DNA of 64,000 nucleotides from JAJDXW01 sp965243335 (GCA_965243335.1 OZ251545.1:2542001-2606000), one strand, 5' to 3'; shown: positions 1 through 9,211, counted from the stretch's first letter. Made by a program: numbers and translations. The notes: a model not told the origin generated them from the letters alone.

Positions 1-1127
1 CCGACCCACAGGCCCCCCGTGTAGCGGGCGGCGCGGCGGGTCGGCAGGGTGTGGTTGGTGCCGATCACCTTGTCGCCGTAGGAGACGTTCGTCTCCGGGC
101 CGAGGAACAGGGCGCCGTAGTTCGTCAGGCGGTCCAGGAAGTATTGGGGGTCCGCGGTCATCACCTGGACGTGCTCGGCCGCGATCCCGTCCGCGACGGC
201 GGCCATCTCGTCGTCGCTCTCGCAGACGATGACCTGCCCGTAGTCGCGCCACGCCCGGCCCGCGGTCTCGGCGGTCGGCAGGAGGGCGAGCTGCCGCTCC
301 ACCTCCGCCATCGTGTCGCGGGCGAGCTTCCCGGAGGTGGTGAGCAGGGTCGCAGGCGAGGTCGGGCCGTGCTCGGCCTGGCCGAGGAGGTCCGCCGCGC
401 AAAGCTCGCCGTCCACCGTCTCGTCCGCGATCACCAGGGTCTCGGTGGGTCCCGCGAAAAGGTCGATGCCGACCCGGCCGAAGAGCTGGCGCTTGGCCTC
501 GGCGACGAACACGTTTCCGGGCCCGACCAGCATGTCCACGGGCGCGATGGTCTCGGTCCCGAGGGCCATCGCCCCGACCGCCTGCACCCCGCCGAGGCAG
601 TAGATCTCGTCCGCCCCACCGAGGTCCTGGGCCACCACGATGGCCGGGTTCGGCTCACCTTCCCAGGGCGGCGCGCAGGTGGCGATCCGCTTCACCCCCG
701 CCACCTTGGCGGTGACCACGCTCATGTGGGCGGACGCGACCATCGGGTACTTGCCGCCCGGCACGTACGAGCCGACGCTGTTCACCGGGATGTTCCGGTG
801 GCCGAGGATCACGCCCGGCATCGTCTCGTGCTCGACGTCGCGGAGCGCCGACTTCTGGATCTCCGCGAAGCTGCGGATCTGCGCCTGCGCGAACTCGATG
901 TCAGCCCGCTCCCGGGCGCTCACCCGCGCGTAGCAGGCGTCGATGGCGGCCCGGCCGAGGCGGAAGTCGTCCGGCGACCAGCCGTCGAACCGCTCCGAGT
1001 ACTCGCGCACCGCCGCATCCCCCCGCGCCTCGACGTCCGCGAGCACGCCCTCCACCGTCCGGCGGACCTTGTCGTCGGCGTCCGCTCTGGCGGCCTCGTC
1101 GATCCCGGTCTTGAGGTATCGCGGCAT
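1..1127 (-). CDS. HisD-family dehydrogenase, sulfopropanediol 3-dehydrogenase-like (partial)
   Basis: About 375 codons are present and the C-terminus runs off the left edge. It is an NAD-dependent alcohol dehydrogenase of the histidinol dehydrogenase fold. The Zn-site motif GQAEHGP is present, and the motif near the window edge reads GTNHTLPTRRAARYTGGLWV. That sequence is closer to the HpsN-type (sulfopropanediol dehydrogenase) paralogues, as I know them, than to biosynthetic HisD, whose equivalent reads GTNHVLPT followed by a Gly-Gly-Ala segment. A GGAGGAAGG ribosome site precedes the ATG. It lies 170 bases downstream of the lactonase gene in the same direction, so a small catabolic operon is plausible. 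The family is sure; the substrate is inferred from motif resemblance only. Confidence 0.85.
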   Translation of the reverse strand, partial: MPRYLKTGIDEAARADADDKVRRTVEGVLADVEARGDAAVREYSERFDGWSPDDFRLGRAAIDACYARVSARERADIEFAQAQIRSFAEIQKSALRDVEHETMPGVILGHRNIPVNSVGSYVPGGKYPMVASAHMSVVTAKVAGVKRIATCAPPWEGEPNPAIVVAQDLGGADEIYCLGGVQAVGAMALGTETIAPVDMLVGPGNVFVAEAKRQLFGRVGIDLFAGPTETLVIADETVDGELCAADLLGQAEHGPTSPATLLTTSGKLARDTMAEVERQLALLPTAETAGRAWRDYGQVIVCESDDEMAAVADGIAAEHVQVMTADPQYFLDRLTNYGALFLGPETNVSYGDKVIGTNHTLPTRRAARYTGGLWV

Positions 1128-1296
1128 GACGGCGCCTTCCTCCGGTTCCTGTCGAGTGGCTTCGCGCCCGCGCCCGGCGTCCGCCGGACAACCGGCGCGC
1201 GGGCCACACGCCCGGAAGGCGGTGCGCGGGTCCTTGCGCCCGGCGGTCCCCGCGCCGGCGGTGCGTGCGCGGTCGAGAGGCGGACAGGGCCGGGCG

Positions 1297-2184
1297 CTAG
1301 AACGCGGGGCGGCCCGGGACGCGCACCCGGGTGCGGTAGAGGGAGGTCGAGGCGGTGATGAAAAGGCTCCGCAAGTCTTCGTCGCCCCACGTGAAGTTCG
1401 CCACGCCCTCCGGGACGGGGATGACCCCGAGGCAGGCCGCGTCGGGCGCGAACACGTGGATCCCGCCCGGGCCGGTGCAGTAGACGTTGTCCCCGGAGTC
1501 GGTCTTCATGCCGTCCGGGACGCCGGCCGCCTCTCCGGTCACCTCCGCCCAGACGGCCCCGCCGCCGCGGACCCCGCCGTCCGCCTCGACGTCGAACGCC
1601 CGGATGTGCCCGCGCTCGGTGTCGTTGACGAAGAGGCGGGCTTCCGCCCCGTCGAAGCAGAGGCCGTTCGGCTGCGCGAAGTCGTCGGCGAGGAGGGAGA
1701 GCGCGCCATCCGGCGCGATGCGGTACACCCCCTGGAAGTCGAGCTCCTGTTCGCGCGGCACGCCGAAGTACTCGCGCCGCCCGTAGTTGGGGTCGGTGAA
1801 GTAGATCGCGCCGTCGCGCTTCACGATGACGTCGTTCGGGCTGTTCAGCTCCCGCCCCTCGAAGTGGGCGGCGAGCACGGTCAGCGCGCCGTCGGGCTCG
1901 GTGCGGGTCACCCGGCTCGTGGCGTGCTCGCAGGTGACGAGGCGGCCGGCGGGGTCGTAGGCGTTGCCGTTGGCCTTGTTCGACGGGCGCCGGAAGGTCG
2001 TGACCCCGCCGGCCGCGCTCCAGCAGCGCATGTGATCGCCCGGCATGTCGCTGAAGACGAGATGGCGTTCCACCGGATGCCAGACCGGGCCTTCGGTGAA
2101 GGCGAACCCGGTACCGATCCGCTCCATGGGCGCATCGTCCCCGACCACCTCGCGGAACCGCGGGTCGCGCGCCTCGACGTTCAT
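1297..2184 (-). CDS. SMP-30/gluconolactonase-family lactonase
   Basis: This 295-residue six-bladed beta-propeller enzyme probably hydrolyses a sugar-acid or related lactone using a divalent metal. Family landmarks include ERIGTGFAFTEGPVWHP near the N-terminus, NSPNDVIVKRDGAIYFTDP in the middle (the Asn-Asp metal-site region) and QPNGLCFDG further on. The ATG overlaps the TGA of the upstream thiol oxidoreductase gene by four bases (ATGA), so translation is probably coupled. The reading frame stays open far upstream of this ATG, but that extension lies over the neighbouring gene and is not real. The exact substrate cannot be read from sequence. Confidence 0.88.
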   Translation of the reverse strand: MNVEARDPRFREVVGDDAPMERIGTGFAFTEGPVWHPVERHLVFSDMPGDHMRCWSAAGGVTTFRRPSNKANGNAYDPAGRLVTCEHATSRVTRTEPDGALTVLAAHFEGRELNSPNDVIVKRDGAIYFTDPNYGRREYFGVPREQELDFQGVYRIAPDGALSLLADDFAQPNGLCFDGAEARLFVNDTERGHIRAFDVEADGGVRGGGAVWAEVTGEAAGVPDGMKTDSGDNVYCTGPGGIHVFAPDAACLGVIPVPEGVANFTWGDEDLRSLFITASTSLYRTRVRVPGRPAF

Positions 2185-2828
2185 GCCACCGACCCCTCCC
2201 CCTCCGCCGCCTTCTCGATGACGCTGCGCAGCACGGCCGGATCCTGGGCGCCGGTGACCGCGTAGCGGCCGCCGATGATGAAGAACGGCACGCCGGTCAC
2301 CCCCATCCGGCGCGAACGCTCCTCTTCGGCCCGGAGCGCGTCCGCGTCCTCGGCCCCCGCGAGGTGCTCCGCGAGGGCCACCGGATCGATCCCGCACTCC
2401 GCTCCGACGTCGACGAGGGTCTCGAAGTCCCCGATGTCCCGCCCGTCCACGAAGACGGCCCGGAAGAGGGCTTCGACGACCTCGTCCTGCCGGCCCTCCT
2501 CGCGGGCCGCGAAGCGCACCACCCGGTGCGAGGCGAAGGTGTTGGGGGTGCGCGGCATCCGCTCGAAGGCGAAGGGGATGCCCTCCCCCGCCCCGGCGTC
2601 GCGGATGCGGTCGTAGACCGCGCGGGCCGCCTCCGCGCCGCCGAACTTCGCGGCGACGTAGGCGGCACGGTCCATCCCTTCGGGGGGAAACCCCGGATTG
2701 AGCTGGAACGGATGCCAGCGGACGCGCACTTCGTCCGGGTCGAACCCCGCGAGCGCCCGCTCCAGGCGGCGCTTGCCGACGTAGCACCAGGGGCAGATGG
2801 TGTCGGAGACGACGTCGATCTCGATCAC
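2181..2828 (-). CDS. DsbA/FrnE-family thiol oxidoreductase
   Basis: A 215-residue thioredoxin-fold protein of the FrnE/2-hydroxychromene-2-carboxylate isomerase-like DsbA group. It has the active-site motif DTICPWCYVGKRRLERAL at residues 9-26 (CPWC) and the cis-Pro region GVTGVPFFIIGGRYAVTGAQ near the C-terminus. There is no signal peptide, so it is probably cytoplasmic, as FrnE is. It is the first gene of a minus-strand run with the lactonase and the HisD-like dehydrogenase. Members either reshuffle disulfides or act as isomerases; the CPWC pair favours the redox role. Confidence 0.88.
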   Translation of the reverse strand: MIEIDVVSDTICPWCYVGKRRLERALAGFDPDEVRVRWHPFQLNPGFPPEGMDRAAYVAAKFGGAEAARAVYDRIRDAGAGEGIPFAFERMPRTPNTFASHRVVRFAAREEGRQDEVVEALFRAVFVDGRDIGDFETLVDVGAECGIDPVALAEHLAGAEDADALRAEEERSRRMGVTGVPFFIIGGRYAVTGAQDPAVLRSVIEKAAEGEGSVA

Positions 2829-3084
2829 GGTGGGTTCCGGTTCCCGGGTTGGGGGTCGTGGGTTGTGGGCCGCGAGTCTAGCAGCTATCGCGCGCGCCTC
2901 TCACCGGCTCCGGCCTCCCGCCGGAACGCCGCGGTGCCGGGCCGGCGGCCAAGGCCGGGCGCAGGCCCACCCGGGCCTTGAAATGATGGAAGATAGGGAA
3001 GGGGGAAGGCGGGGGCCGGGCCGGCCGCGCGGTCTGTGCCGGCGGCCGTCTTCCGTCTCGCCCCGCCCGGCAGGAGAAGGCGCC

Positions 3085-4662
3085 ATGAACCCGACCATGA
3101 CGAAGCGCAGGTTCCTTCAGTCCATCGGCGCGGCGGCGGGGGCGGGGGCCGTCTACCGCACGATGGAGGCGCTGGGCCTCACGGGCATCGGCGCCGCCCA
3201 CGCGGCCACCCCGGCCCCCGACCTCCCGGCCGGCTCGGGCAAGGGGAAGCGCATCGCGATCCTCGGGGCCGGCCTCTCGGGCATGACCGCCGCCTTCGAG
3301 CTCGCGAAGGCCGGCTACGACTGCACCATCCTCGAAGCCACCGGCCGGGCCGGAGGGCGCAGCTTCACCGCCCGGGGCGGAGACGTGCTGGAGGAGACCG
3401 ACAGCCGGCAGCAGGCGGAGTTCGGCGGCGACGGCGACCATCTCTACGCGAACATGGGGCCGGCCCGCATCCCCTACCACCACCGGACGATCCTCGGCTA
3501 CTGCAAGGAGCTCGGGGTCGAGCTGGAGGTCTTCACCAACGACAACCGCGCGGCCCTCTTCCACAACCGGGACCGTTTCGGCGGCCAGCCCATCCCGGGC
3601 CGCCGGATCATGACCGATCAGCGTGGGTACGTCGCCGAGCTGCTCGCCAAGGCGGTGAACGCCAGCGCCCTGGACCACGAGCTCTCGGGCGAGGACAAGG
3701 AGCGGGTCCTCGCCATGCTCCGCAGCTTCGGCGACCTGAACCCGGACCACCTCTACCAGGGCTCCAGCCGCGGCGGCTACCGGAGGGAGCGGATCAACGC
3801 AGGTCCAGAGGCCGGGGACGTGAACGACCCCCTGGACTTGAGCGAGCTGCTGAAGTCCGACTTCTGGGAATACAAGCTCCACTACAGCCAGTTCCTCGAC
3901 TCCAACCCGACCCTGATGCAGCCGGTCGGCGGGATGGACGCCATCGCCCGGGCGTTCGAGCGGCGGGTCGGCGCCATGATCCGGTACGGGAGCATCGTCA
4001 CGGAGATCCGCAAGACCCCGGACGGGGCGCGCATCGTCTACCGGGATACGCGAGCCGGCGCCGACGGGGCGCTCGACGCCGACTTCGCGATCTGCACCAT
4101 CCCTGCCCCCGTCCTGAAGGACGTCCCCAACGACTTCTCCCCGGAGGTGCGGGCGGCGCTCGCGTCCGTCGAGTTCGTCCCCGCCGTCAAGATCGCCTTC
4201 CAGGCGCGCCGCCGCTTCTGGGAGGAGGATCACGCCATCTACGGCGGGATCTCGTGGACCGACCAGGACATCACCCAGATATGGTATCCGGCGAACGGCT
4301 ACCATCGCGCCAGGGGCGTGATCCTCGGCGCCTACGTCTGGGACGACGAACCGTGCCTGCGCTTCGCGGGCATGTCCCCGCCGGAGCGTCTGCGGGCGGC
4401 CATCGCGGAGGGCGAGCGGATCCATCCCGGATACGCGGCGGAGCTCGAATCCGGGGTCAGCCGGGCCTGGGCGAAGGTCCCCTTCCAGAAAGGCGGCTGG
4501 CCCGAGTACGGCGACGGGGTCCCGGAAGCGCTGACGAGGCCCGACGGCCCGCTCCACGTCTGCGGCGACCAGGTCACCGCCCTCCCCGGCTGGCAGGAAG
4601 GCGCCGCCCTCGCCGCCCACGTGGCGGTGAACGCCATCGGCGAACGGGTCGCGAAGCGTTAG
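3085..4662 (+). CDS. flavin monoamine oxidase (Tat-exported amine/amino-acid oxidase family)
   Basis: A 525-residue FAD enzyme expected to oxidise an amine or L-amino acid to an imine with release of H2O2. The N-terminus MNPTMTKRRFLQSIGAAAGA is a Tat-like signal (K-R-R-F-L), followed by an Ala-rich stretch ending near the sequence AHA. The FAD-binding motif GAGLSGMTAAFELAKAGY follows, with the typical EATGRAGGR. The C-terminal flavin motif is HVCGDQVTALPGWQEGAA. AGGAGAAGG lies just upstream of the chosen ATG; the frame is open further upstream but without homology. It is transcribed away from the FrnE gene across a 256-base divergent region. Export is inferred from the signal. Confidence 0.88.
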   Translation: MNPTMTKRRFLQSIGAAAGAGAVYRTMEALGLTGIGAAHAATPAPDLPAGSGKGKRIAILGAGLSGMTAAFELAKAGYDCTILEATGRAGGRSFTARGGDVLEETDSRQQAEFGGDGDHLYANMGPARIPYHHRTILGYCKELGVELEVFTNDNRAALFHNRDRFGGQPIPGRRIMTDQRGYVAELLAKAVNASALDHELSGEDKERVLAMLRSFGDLNPDHLYQGSSRGGYRRERINAGPEAGDVNDPLDLSELLKSDFWEYKLHYSQFLDSNPTLMQPVGGMDAIARAFERRVGAMIRYGSIVTEIRKTPDGARIVYRDTRAGADGALDADFAICTIPAPVLKDVPNDFSPEVRAALASVEFVPAVKIAFQARRRFWEEDHAIYGGISWTDQDITQIWYPANGYHRARGVILGAYVWDDEPCLRFAGMSPPERLRAAIAEGERIHPGYAAELESGVSRAWAKVPFQKGGWPEYGDGVPEALTRPDGPLHVCGDQVTALPGWQEGAALAAHVAVNAIGERVAKR

Positions 4663-4703
4663 GCGCCGCGCCCTCCGAACCCAGCTTCCGAGGAGCCCCC
4701 CGC

Positions 4704-5858
4704 ATGAGCGCCGCGAGGATCGAATCCGTCCGCATCAAGGGCTTCCGCTCCCTGGCGGACGTGGAGCTGTCCGGCCTCGGCGGCGCAACCGTGATGATCG
4801 GCGCCAACGGCTCGGGAAAGTCCAACTTCATCCGATTCTTCGAGATGATGAGCTGGATGCTGCGGTCCCGCCGGCTCGGCGAGTTCGTGGGGCGGCACGG
4901 AGGCGCGGACGATCAGTTGCACGGCGGGGCCCGGGTCACCCCGCGCATGGAGGCCGAGATCGCCTTGCGCACCGATGCCGGGCGGAACGACTACCGGTTC
5001 GTATTGGTCCCCGCCCACCAGGAGCGGCTCATGTTCGTCGAGGAGGCGTTCCGGTTCAGCGCACAGGGCTACCCGACCGACGCCGATTGGCAACACCTCG
5101 GAAGCGGCCACCGGGAAGCCGCCATCGTCGAGGCCGCGCAGGGGCAGGATCGTTTCGGCAACCTCACCCCTCATTTGAGCAACGTCAATCCGACCACGGC
5201 GCGGGTGATCGTCCATCTGCTCCGGAACTGCGCCGTCCACCAGTTCCACGACACGTCCGAGGCGTCCCGTTTCAAGATTCTCTGGGACGTGACCGACAAC
5301 AATTCCCTGCGCACCGGCGGCGGCAACCTGGCCGCCGTCCTGCTCCGGCTGGAACGGGAAGACATCAGAAGATTCGATCTTATCTGCCGCCACGTTCAAC
5401 GGGTGCTGCCAATCTTCGACCGATTCGACCTGGAAGAAAGATATGGCAAGGTGGCGCTTCGGTGGAAGGCCAAGGGTTACGGGAAGACCTTCGGCGCCCA
5501 TTTTACGTCCGACGGATCGTTGCGCTTCTTCGCGCTCGTCACGCTGCTCAACCTTCCGCCGGAGATGCTACCGGACATCCTCCTGCTGGACGAGCCGGAG
5601 CTCGGCCTGCATCCGGCCGCCATCGCCCTGATCGGGGGAATGATCGGGTCGCTGGCCGAGGAGCGGCAAGTCATCGTGGCGACCCAGTCCCCCCTCCTCG
5701 TGGACGCCTTCGATCTCGACGAGTTCTTCGTACTGGAAGCCCCTGATGGGCAAACACGGGTTCATCGCCTCGAACCGGAGCGTTATCGGACATGGCTCGA
5801 AGCCGACTTCAGCCCCGGGGACCTCTGGCTCAAGAACCTCCTCGGGGGCCGTCCGTGA
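4704..5858 (+). CDS. AAA family ATPase (RecF/SMC-like, OLD/DUF4276-associated type)
   Basis: A 384-residue ABC/SMC-like ATPase with no coiled-coil arm. It has Walker A GANGSGKS (residues 33-40), Walker B ILLLDEPELGLHP near residue 292, and the H-loop region VIVATQSPLLVDAF. Single-gene ATPases of this type are usually followed by a small DUF4276 (Toprim-like) gene and occur in phage-defence or DNA-repair loci. Here the stop overlaps a GTG that opens such a partner, but the partner is only 42 codons long (next entry). The ATPase looks intact, so it is either an orphan or a recently inactivated system. Function is inferred from family context. Confidence 0.85.
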   Translation: MSAARIESVRIKGFRSLADVELSGLGGATVMIGANGSGKSNFIRFFEMMSWMLRSRRLGEFVGRHGGADDQLHGGARVTPRMEAEIALRTDAGRNDYRFVLVPAHQERLMFVEEAFRFSAQGYPTDADWQHLGSGHREAAIVEAAQGQDRFGNLTPHLSNVNPTTARVIVHLLRNCAVHQFHDTSEASRFKILWDVTDNNSLRTGGGNLAAVLLRLEREDIRRFDLICRHVQRVLPIFDRFDLEERYGKVALRWKAKGYGKTFGAHFTSDGSLRFFALVTLLNLPPEMLPDILLLDEPELGLHPAAIALIGGMIGSLAEERQVIVATQSPLLVDAFDLDEFFVLEAPDGQTRVHRLEPERYRTWLEADFSPGDLWLKNLLGGRP

Positions 5859-5983
5859 TCCGCCTCGCCGTATCCGTGGAAGGCCGCACGGAAGAGCAAT
5901 TCGTCAAGAGGATTTCGCGGACGATCCGCACCAGAGATGGTGCGACCGCCGCGCTCCGCGGTGTCGATGAGGTGAGAGGGTGA
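5855..5983 (+). pseudogene. N-terminal remnant of a DUF4276 protein
   Basis: The GTG start overlaps the ATPase stop by four bases (GTGA). The first 20 or so residues, IRLAVSVEGRTEEQFVKRI, match the conserved N-terminus of DUF4276 proteins (Toprim-like nuclease-type partners of AAA ATPases; the conserved pattern is V-E-G-x-T-E-E-x-F-V). After that the sequence no longer resembles the family, and the frame stops at codon 43 inside the start region of the next gene. This is best read as a deletion that removed most of the gene. A full-length DUF4276 protein is about 200 residues. Confidence 0.7.
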
Positions 5984-6750
5984 GCGAGAGGTTCGGGGTT
6001 CGCGGCAAGCGCGCGATCGTGACCGGGGCGTCGTCCGGCCTCGGGCGGCAGTTCGCGCTCACCCTGGCCGGCGAGGGAGCGAGGGTGGCGCTCTCGGCGC
6101 GGCGGGTGGACCGGCTCGAAGCGCTCGCCTGCGAGATCGAGGCCGGGGGCGGGGAAGCCGTGGCCGTCGGCATGGACGTGGCGGACGGCGCCTCGGTGCG
6201 CGAGGGCGTCGCCGAAGCGGCGGAAGCGCTCGGCGGCCTCGACGTGCTCGTCAACAACGCCGGGGCCGTCATCCACAAGCCGCTCCTCGAGCACGACGAG
6301 GCCGACTGGGAGGCGGTCACCGGGGTGAACCTCCGGGGCGCGTACCTCACGGCCCTCGAGTGCGCGCGCCGCATGGCCGCGCAAGGGACGGGCGGCAGCA
6401 TCATCAACATCGCCTCGGTGATCGGACACGGGCGGGTGGCGATGCAGATCCCGGAGTACATGGCCTCCAAGGGCGGGCTCGTGCAGCTCACCCGCGCGAT
6501 GGGCGCGGAGCTCGCCCGGCACGGGGTCCGGGTCAACGCGATCGCCCCCGGCTACATCGAGACGGACTTCAACCGCGAGTTCCTCCGCGCCGAGCCGGGG
6601 AAGCGCCTCGTGCGGGGGATCCCCCAGCGCCGGGCCGGTCGGCCGGAAGAGCTCGACGGCGCCCTCCTCCTGCTCGCCTCCGACGCCTCCTCCTTCATGA
6701 CCGGGAGCGTCATCACCGTGGACGGCGGCCACGCCTGCACCTCCGTCTGA
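5980..6750 (+). CDS. SDR-family oxidoreductase (FabG-like)
   Basis: A 256-residue classical short-chain dehydrogenase/reductase. It carries the nucleotide motif TGASSGLG (15-22), NNAG (92-95), catalytic Ser146 and the YxxxK pair Tyr160/Lys164 (EYMASKGG). It uses a GTG start that overlaps the end of the DUF4276 remnant. It heads a plus-strand group with an acyl-CoA dehydrogenase and, further on, an enoyl-CoA hydratase. This suggests oxidation of a beta-hydroxyacyl or other alcohol intermediate in acyl-CoA catabolism. Substrate is not deducible from the sequence. Confidence 0.88.
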   Translation: MSERFGVRGKRAIVTGASSGLGRQFALTLAGEGARVALSARRVDRLEALACEIEAGGGEAVAVGMDVADGASVREGVAEAAEALGGLDVLVNNAGAVIHKPLLEHDEADWEAVTGVNLRGAYLTALECARRMAAQGTGGSIINIASVIGHGRVAMQIPEYMASKGGLVQLTRAMGAELARHGVRVNAIAPGYIETDFNREFLRAEPGKRLVRGIPQRRAGRPEELDGALLLLASDASSFMTGSVITVDGGHACTSV

Positions 6751-6791
6751 CCGGCGCACATCTACCCCCCTTCACCAGGAGCCCCGCCCCC

Positions 6792-7991
6792 ATGGACTAC
6801 CAGCTTCCCCCCGAGGTCGAGGAGGTGCGGCTTCGCATCCGTCACTTCGTCGATACCCGCCTCATCCCGATCGAAGCCGACCGCTCGGTGTACGACGAGC
6901 ACGAGAACATCGCGGCCGAGCCGCTCGCCCGCCTGCGCGCCGAGGCGCGCGCGGAGGGGCTGTGGGCCCTCCAGATGCCGGAAGAACGGGGCGGCGCGGG
7001 GTTCCCGACGGTGGGGATGGCCGCCTGCTACGAGGAGATGAACCGCTCCATCTTCGGGCCGGTCACCTTCAACTGCCAGGCCCCGGACGACGGCAACATG
7101 ATCCTCCTCAACCGGGTCGGGACGGAAGTCCAGAAGGATCGGTGGCTCCAGCCGATCATCGACGGCGAGGTACGCTCCTCCTTCGTCATGACCGAGCCGG
7201 CCCCCGGGGCGGGCTCCGACCCGGCCGGGGCGATGCGAACCCGCGCGGAGCGGCAGGGCGGCCGATGGCGCATCACCGGGCGCAAGTGGTTCATCACCGG
7301 GGCCGGCGAGGCGAAGCACTTCATCGTCGTCGCGCGCACCTCGGACGACCCGCGCCGCGGCCTCTCCGCGTTCCTCTTCCACGCCGACCAGCCGGGCTGG
7401 CGCATCGTGCGCACCGTGCCCATCATGGGGCCGGAGGAGCACGGCGGCCACTGCGAGATCGAGTTCGAGGGGCTCGAGGTCCGCGACGAGGACGTCCTGA
7501 TGGAGGTCGGCGACGGTCTCAAGGCGACCCAGATCCGCCTCGGCACGGCCCGCCTCACCCACTGCATGCGCTGGCTCGGCCTCGCCAAGCGGGCGCTCGA
7601 GATCGCGGCCGGCTACGTGCGCGAGCGGGAGAGCTTCGGCCTCAAGCTCGCCGAGCACGAGGGCGTGCAGTGGATGATGGGCGAGGCCGCGATGGACGTC
7701 CACGTCGGGCGGCTCCTCACCATGCACGCCGCCTGGAAGCTCGACCAGGGCGACTTCGCCCGCAAGGAGGTGTCGATGGCGAAGGTCGCGGTCGCGGACG
7801 TGCTCCACAAGTCGGTGGACACCGCCATCCAGCTCCTCGGGGCCAAGGGGTACTCGAAAGATACCCCGCTCGAATGGATGTACCGCTACGCGCGCCAGGC
7901 CCGCCTCGTGGACGGGGCCTCGGAGGTCCACAAGATGGTCCTCTCGCGCTTCTTCCTCCAGGAGGGGGTGGACTTCTGGAGCTGGGGGTAA
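6792..7991 (+). CDS. acyl-CoA dehydrogenase
   Basis: A 399-residue flavoenzyme of the acyl-CoA dehydrogenase family (alpha,beta-dehydrogenation of acyl-CoA, electrons to ETF). The N-terminal helical domain begins DYQLPPEVEEVRLRIRHFVD. The FAD/substrate signature SSFVMTEPAPGAGSDP and WRITGRKWFITGAG follow, and the C-terminal helical domain contains QLLGAKGYSKDTPLEWMYR and ARQARLVDGASEVHK. The sequence is closest in feel to the ACAD10/11-like bacterial group. It starts 41 bases after the SDR and is probably cotranscribed with it. Confidence 0.92.
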   Translation: MDYQLPPEVEEVRLRIRHFVDTRLIPIEADRSVYDEHENIAAEPLARLRAEARAEGLWALQMPEERGGAGFPTVGMAACYEEMNRSIFGPVTFNCQAPDDGNMILLNRVGTEVQKDRWLQPIIDGEVRSSFVMTEPAPGAGSDPAGAMRTRAERQGGRWRITGRKWFITGAGEAKHFIVVARTSDDPRRGLSAFLFHADQPGWRIVRTVPIMGPEEHGGHCEIEFEGLEVRDEDVLMEVGDGLKATQIRLGTARLTHCMRWLGLAKRALEIAAGYVRERESFGLKLAEHEGVQWMMGEAAMDVHVGRLLTMHAAWKLDQGDFARKEVSMAKVAVADVLHKSVDTAIQLLGAKGYSKDTPLEWMYRYARQARLVDGASEVHKMVLSRFFLQEGVDFWSWG

Positions 7992-8208
7992 GGGCGGGCC
8001 GCCCGGACCGAAGGAGCGCGTCCGGGCTGCCGAAGGCGTAGCCGGCACGGGTGCCTGCGCGCGGTCGAAGAGGCCCGGAACGGGGTACGGCCCGCGACTG
8101 CCGGGGCGCCGGCGCGCGGCCGGCCGCGACCGCGCCGGCCATGAGACATGCGGGCCGGGGGCGGGCTCGCGTACAATCGCGGCGGTGCACGGTCCGAAGG
8201 CAGGCAAC

Positions 8209-9111
8209 ATGTCCGCGGCTGCCCGGATGCCTCGCGGCGGCCCCATCCGCCCCCGGCATCCGACGTTCGACCTCGAGGAGGCGCTCGCCGGCGACTGGCA
8301 CGGCGGGAGCCCGTTCCGGACCGCTTTCTTCAACGCCATGTCCCTCTCCTTCCCGAGCGGCGAGCGCTTCTTCATCGACGCGGTGCGCGCGCACGAGGAG
8401 GGGATCGACGACCCCGCCCTGAAGGAGGCGATCCGAGGCTTCATCGGGCAGGAGGCGGTGCACCGCCGGGTGCACGCGGCCTACAACGAGACGTTCTGCC
8501 GGCGGCGCGGCTACGACCTCGCCGCGCTGGAGGCGCCGTTCCTGGCGGGCGTCGAGTGGAGCGAGGCGAACCTCTCGCCCCTCGCCCGGCTCGCGGCGAC
8601 CGTCGCCCTCGAACACCTGACCGCGACCCTGGCCGCCGCCCTGCTCGACGGCGGGGCCGAACGGGCCGGCGGCCGGACCGGGAGGCCCGACCGGCCCGGG
8701 CTCCTTGCGGACGCCGACCCCCGGGTCGCGGAGCTCTGGCGGTGGCACGCCGTCGAGGAGATCGAGCACAAGTCGGTCGCGTTCGACGTCTACGCGACCG
8801 CCGGAGGCTGCCCGAAGAAGCTTCGGCGGACACTGAAGCCCGTGACCCTGAACTTCCTCCGCGACAACTTCCGCGCGGTCCGGACCATGCTGCGCCATGA
8901 CGGCCACGGATGGGCGGAGTTCGCGGCCGGCCTGTGGTGGCTGTTCGGACGGCCCGGCGTCCTGCGGAGGCTCGTCCCGGAGTGGGCGGCGTTCCTTCGC
9001 GCCGGCTTCGACCCGCCGAAGGCGGACGACGCGGCCCTCGTCGGCGGGTGGCGCCCCGACCCCGTGATGGTATCGTTCGCCTCCGGCCCGGCGCGCCCCG
9101 GCCGGCGGTAG
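8209..9111 (+). CDS. metal-dependent hydrolase family protein (PF10118)
   Basis: About 300 residues. The protein has the ferritin-like helical pattern of PF10118: GEAR-type spacing in SFPSGERFFIDAVR, FIGQEAVHRRVH, and a later WHAVEEIEHKSVAFDVY, giving repeated Glu and His residues able to bind a di-metal centre. The family is annotated as predicted metal-dependent hydrolase, with little experimental support. The ATG at 8209 has AAGGCAGG just upstream; an in-frame GTG at 8185 is the alternative and lies seven bases after a TACAAT box. A Gly/Arg/Pro-rich insertion follows ALLDGG, like low-complexity insertions in other genes of this window. Confidence 0.8.
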   Translation: MSAAARMPRGGPIRPRHPTFDLEEALAGDWHGGSPFRTAFFNAMSLSFPSGERFFIDAVRAHEEGIDDPALKEAIRGFIGQEAVHRRVHAAYNETFCRRRGYDLAALEAPFLAGVEWSEANLSPLARLAATVALEHLTATLAAALLDGGAERAGGRTGRPDRPGLLADADPRVAELWRWHAVEEIEHKSVAFDVYATAGGCPKKLRRTLKPVTLNFLRDNFRAVRTMLRHDGHGWAEFAAGLWWLFGRPGVLRRLVPEWAAFLRAGFDPPKADDAALVGGWRPDPVMVSFASGPARPGRR

Positions 9112-9211
9112 CGCCCCGCCCGCCCCTTCCGGACGGAGCGGGCCGCTCGACCCGACCCCCAACCCCGAAGCCCGAAACCGACCGGGCGCGATCATCCGGC
9201 GTGCGGAGCCC

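Noticed and set aside
1..1127. Biosynthetic hisD
   Set aside because: The C-terminal motif and the neighbours do not fit a his operon; the HpsN-like paralogue is more likely.
1297..2787. A fused thiol oxidoreductase-lactonase protein
   Set aside because: The 496-codon frame overlaps the FrnE gene in another frame; the true lactonase starts at the ATG overlapping the FrnE stop.
2878..4620. A 580-codon minus-strand frame opposite the amine oxidase
   Set aside because: Antisense shadow with no family features; the plus strand has the full set of amine oxidase motifs.
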